Assembly: GCA_020631555.1 (NCBI GenBank) | Contig: JAHDGY010000003.1 | Coordinates: forward strand, 27,512-91,511 | DNA length: 64,000 nt | Direction: 5' to 3' | Origin: Flavobacteriales bacterium | GTDB taxonomy: Bacteria; Bacteroidota; Bacteroidia; Flavobacteriales_D; Parvicellaceae | In this document: in pieces, positions 62,184 to 64,000 of the stretch | How positions within the stretch are numbered: position 1 is the stretch's first letter | How the letters are laid out: each line of letters starts with the position of its first letter | Translations under genes and position numbers: made by a program | The notes under the pieces: generated by a model | What the model was told of the DNA's origin: nothing | What the model saw: only the letters and a program-made list of their open reading frames with translations | The model's database searches: none

Positions 62184-63508
62184 AATTCAAGTTGTGAATG
62201 AGATGCTAAAAACGGAATATAACTGAACTGGCCATTTAAATAACCTCTACGAATTTCTTTGTCAAAACGCGGCTTAAATTCTGCCAAGGAATTTAACTTG
62301 CTAGCTCCAGTTTTGTCCTTTTCACAAAACCAAATTTCGTCTTGTCGGAATAAATCAAGATCCAGCAAATGAGACTCGTGAGTAGTAAAGATTATCTGAC
62401 CAGCTTTTCGAGGTTCAGAATTGAAGTAGAGCGATAATACTTCTTTAATCAAAACAGGATGGAAACTTGTCTCAAGTTCGTCAATCACGAATACTTCTCC
62501 TTTATGCAAGGTGTGGTGAATTGCTGGTAATAATTCAAAAAGTCTCTGGGTGCCTTTTGACTCTTCACTAAATCTAAATGTTACAAGTTCGCCCGATTCA
62601 TTTTGATGGATTGTGGATATTTTAGCAAAACTTAGTTGTTCCTCATCCTTATATGCACTGTATAAGTCGCCTTCAAACAGAAAATCTACTCCACTTAAAA
62701 TTCCATCCAAAATTCCTTCCTCAATAGAGAGAGGCAGAGAATAGCCCAAGCTTTTTAAGTCAGACCGTGAGTGTTTAACAATAGAGAAGTCAGCAATTCC
62801 AACGTTCGCTTTTCTAATAAATTCTCGTGACGCATTTAAGAATGATTCATCTGTCAAAAAAGTGTGCGCAAGACCTACAGATGTTTCTTTAGATGCAAAA
62901 GAAACTATATTTAAAATCTGAGAAAACCATTTATACGGAAGTTCCATTTCCTCAATTTTTCGGTTGTAACCATCACTGAAAAATGTTTGATTTTCAGACA
63001 ATTCCTCCGCGTAAAACTCCTCTCGATACTTCTCTTTGTTACTTTTTTTCCTATTCGGATTAACGGTAAGCTTTGTTTTGCCTTTATGAATTTTCCTTCT
63101 GAATATGAGAACGCTCGAACTGGCTATTATTTCAAATAACGATTCCATTGAAATGGCATTATCCGTAATTTCAAGAATATAATTGTATCGCTTATTTCCG
63201 CTTAGAAAATGAATATCAAACTTGGTTGGTCTTTTGGGAAAACCTGTAAGTTTAAAACCGGGAATCCTTAATTTTCTATCAACGTCCTTAATTGGATTGG
63301 TAATCAAATCTTGGAGGTATTTAAGCGCCAGCAATAAATTGGTTTTTCCAGACCCATTTGCCCCGTATATAGCGCTTGATCTCAAAACCTTTTTATCCCT
63401 AAATGAGGTCATGTGATTTTCATGCCGCTTATAATTACCCGCGAACATGTCAAACTTAATTTCTTCGTTTATGGACTTAAAATTCGAACAATAAAATGTC
63501 AATAGCAT
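62180..63508 (-). CDS. AAA/ABC-type ATPase (AAA_21-like, RecF/OLD-related)
   Basis: 442 residues. N-terminal beta-sheet LTFYCSNFKSINEEIKFDMFAG typical of the RecF/SMC-like ATPases; Walker A SSAIYGANGSGKTNLLLAL at about residue 50; a helical middle of about 230 residues; a signature-like EESKGTQRLFELLPAIHHTL; Walker B EVFVIDELETSFHPVL; and the switch IIFTTHESHLLD. No TOPRIM nuclease domain follows, unlike in OLD proteins. Such ATPases act as sensors in anti-phage or abortive-infection systems with a separate effector gene. It shares a 4-bp overlap with the membrane-protein gene and lies among IS and integrase remnants. Upstream there are dense palindromes. The ATG at 63508 is the first in frame. 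Confidence 0.85.
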   Translation of the reverse strand: MLLTFYCSNFKSINEEIKFDMFAGNYKRHENHMTSFRDKKVLRSSAIYGANGSGKTNLLLALKYLQDLITNPIKDVDRKLRIPGFKLTGFPKRPTKFDIHFLSGNKRYNYILEITDNAISMESLFEIIASSSVLIFRRKIHKGKTKLTVNPNRKKSNKEKYREEFYAEELSENQTFFSDGYNRKIEEMELPYKWFSQILNIVSFASKETSVGLAHTFLTDESFLNASREFIRKANVGIADFSIVKHSRSDLKSLGYSLPLSIEEGILDGILSGVDFLFEGDLYSAYKDEEQLSFAKISTIHQNESGELVTFRFSEESKGTQRLFELLPAIHHTLHKGEVFVIDELETSFHPVLIKEVLSLYFNSEPRKAGQIIFTTHESHLLDLDLFRQDEIWFCEKDKTGASKLNSLAEFKPRFDKEIRRGYLNGQFSYIPFLASHSQLEL

Positions 63509-63548
63509 GTGTCATTTTTGTTTGTGTAAACGTAACTGTTTTGCTTTA

Positions 63549-63612
63549 CACGTGAAAGTTTCACGTGAAAAAATCACATATAATTTTATTTATCGCAACT
63601 TTATCATGTGAT
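63549..63612. promoter_or_regulatory. cluster of palindromes upstream of the ATPase gene
   Basis: CACGTGAAAGTTTCACGTG (63549-63567) is a perfect 19-bp palindrome and overlaps a second perfect one, TTTCACGTGAAA (63559-63570). CACGTGAAA also occurs twice as a direct repeat. Further on, ATCACAT (63573) and ATGTGAT (63606) form an inverted pair 26 bp apart. They look like operators for a dimeric repressor, but no repressor gene is visible within the window. Confidence 0.55.
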
Positions 63613-63651
63613 AACGTTCATTTTCTTATCCTAGAGTCAATTTTCATTATC

Positions 63652-63792
63652 TGTAGTGGTCTAAAAAACTGGACAGGGAAAATAGAATAATTAAATTTCT
63701 GTCAAATGAAAAGAACACGACTAAAATTCAGTGCTTCGTTTAGGGGTTTGAAGTCCAACGGAACGAAAACTTACGCTAAGGAATTTATTTAA
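63652..63792 (+). mobile_element. IS3-family left end with an orfA stub
   Basis: TGTAGTGGTCTAAAAAACTGG at 63652 is a typical IS3/IS150-group terminal sequence. The ATG at 63706 follows, and MKRTRLKFSASF is the start of the OrfA family (usually MKRTRRKFSAEFK). After 12 codons the similarity ends and the frame closes at a TAA at 63790-63792. Only the extreme left end of the element remains. Confidence 0.65.
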
Positions 63793-63925
63793 GTTCTTTT
63801 AGGACTTTGTATACTGTTGATTTACCAATATTCAATTCTTGGGCAATGGCTATTGCGCTATTTCCTTTTTCATTCATCGCTTTTACTTTCTTGCGGTCTA
63901 CTGTGTGTATTCCGGTAAATTTGAC
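63785..63925 (-). pseudogene. recombinase-like helix-turn-helix fragment
   Basis: About 46 codons from the ATG at 63925. KKVKAMNEKGNSAIAIAQELNIGKSTVYKVLKELK is a clear HTH of the kind at the C-terminus of serine resolvases/invertases (HTH_7). No catalytic domain is present: upstream the frame enters the 24-bp repeat array. It could instead be the N-terminal HTH of an IS21-type transposase cut short, but it ends immediately after the HTH, which favours a resolvase tail. Confidence 0.5.
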
Positions 63926-64000
63926 CATGTAATTCCGGCTGAAAATGACCAGTCGATTCCGGATCAAATTGACCACTTTATTCCGGAGTAAATTGACCAG
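63906..64000. repeat. 24-bp-period tandem repeats, IS21-type terminal array, cut by the window edge
   Basis: TGACCA occurs at 63922, 63946, 63970 and 63994, exactly 24 bp apart. ATTCCGG occurs at 63909, 63932, 63956 and 63980 between them. Arrays of such units (GACCA..TTATTCCGGA) are the multiple terminal repeats of IS21-family elements that I know from Bacteroidota. The element itself would continue to the right of the window. Confidence 0.65.

Noticed and set aside
1-64000. CRISPR arrays, rRNA genes or a prophage
   Set aside because: No regularly spaced 25-40-bp repeats with unique spacers, no rRNA sequence and no phage structural genes were seen. The only regular array (24-bp period at 63906-64000) has no spacers.

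Overview
The window reads as chromosomal DNA of a member of the Bacteroidota, probably of the order Flavobacteriales (family not resolvable from this piece). Several independent signs agree. Secreted proteins end in type IX secretion (T9SS) sorting domains. One large outer-membrane protein resembles the T9SS translocon SprA. The gene strings yceD-rpmF-plsX-fabH-accB-accC and exbB-exbD-tonB-folC have the order I know from this group. Many genes are preceded by the Bacteroidota -7 box TAnnTTTG, sometimes with a TTG about 19 bp upstream. DNA is AT-rich, and most genes lie on the minus strand.

Layout. 1-2060: rpsF-rpsR (S6, S18; S18 runs off the edge) divergent from metK. 2089-5273: a secreted M1 peptidase, an ACMSD-type decarboxylase and yidD. 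5642-11555: a fatty-acid beta-oxidation operon in the order fadN-fadA-fadE behind a MarR regulator, with a perfect 30-bp palindrome just upstream. 11990-13930: a secreted subtilase with a T9SS tail. 14018-20940: thyA-folA, a CNT nucleoside transporter with an extra N-terminal domain, a bifunctional-nuclease-family protein, etfBA and pdhB. 21130-21816: IS wreckage and tRNA-Val. 21892-27629: glutamate dehydrogenase, nhaD, exbB-exbD-tonB and folC. 27824-35438: anmK, an acyl-CoA dehydrogenase, an orphan sorting-domain fragment, the large beta-barrel and an OmpA lipoprotein. 35498-36663: an M28 peptidase pseudogene with two lesions. 36859-41617: lipid synthesis (accC to yceD). 42146-49220: manC, a SprT-like protein, mlaE/mlaF, methylmalonyl-CoA epimerase, an exonuclease and glutaryl-CoA dehydrogenase. 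49221-50150: IS256-type remnants. 50129-60267: a frameshifted small gene, a serine hydrolase, lipB, pgi/pmi, lysS, an S9 peptidase, trigger factor and an FkbM methyltransferase.

60374-64000 is an accessory segment. It holds a tyrosine recombinase that is split in two, carries a nested helix-turn-helix segment and stops before its catalytic tyrosine. It is followed by a two-gene unit (AAA/ABC-type ATPase plus a 77-residue membrane protein), an IS3 end with an orfA stub, a recombinase-like HTH stub and a 24-bp-period repeat array typical of IS21-family ends.

Metabolically the window is rich in acyl-CoA oxidation. It has three acyl-CoA dehydrogenases, the ETF that accepts their electrons, thiolase/multifunctional enzyme, glutaryl-CoA dehydrogenase, methylmalonyl-CoA epimerase and the kynurenine-pathway enzyme ACMSD. 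This fits a heterotroph living on lipids and amino acids with secreted peptidases. The best candidate for an undescribed system is the ATPase plus small-membrane-protein pair at 61950-63508, which looks like a compact defence or toxicity module. No function can be proved from sequence alone.
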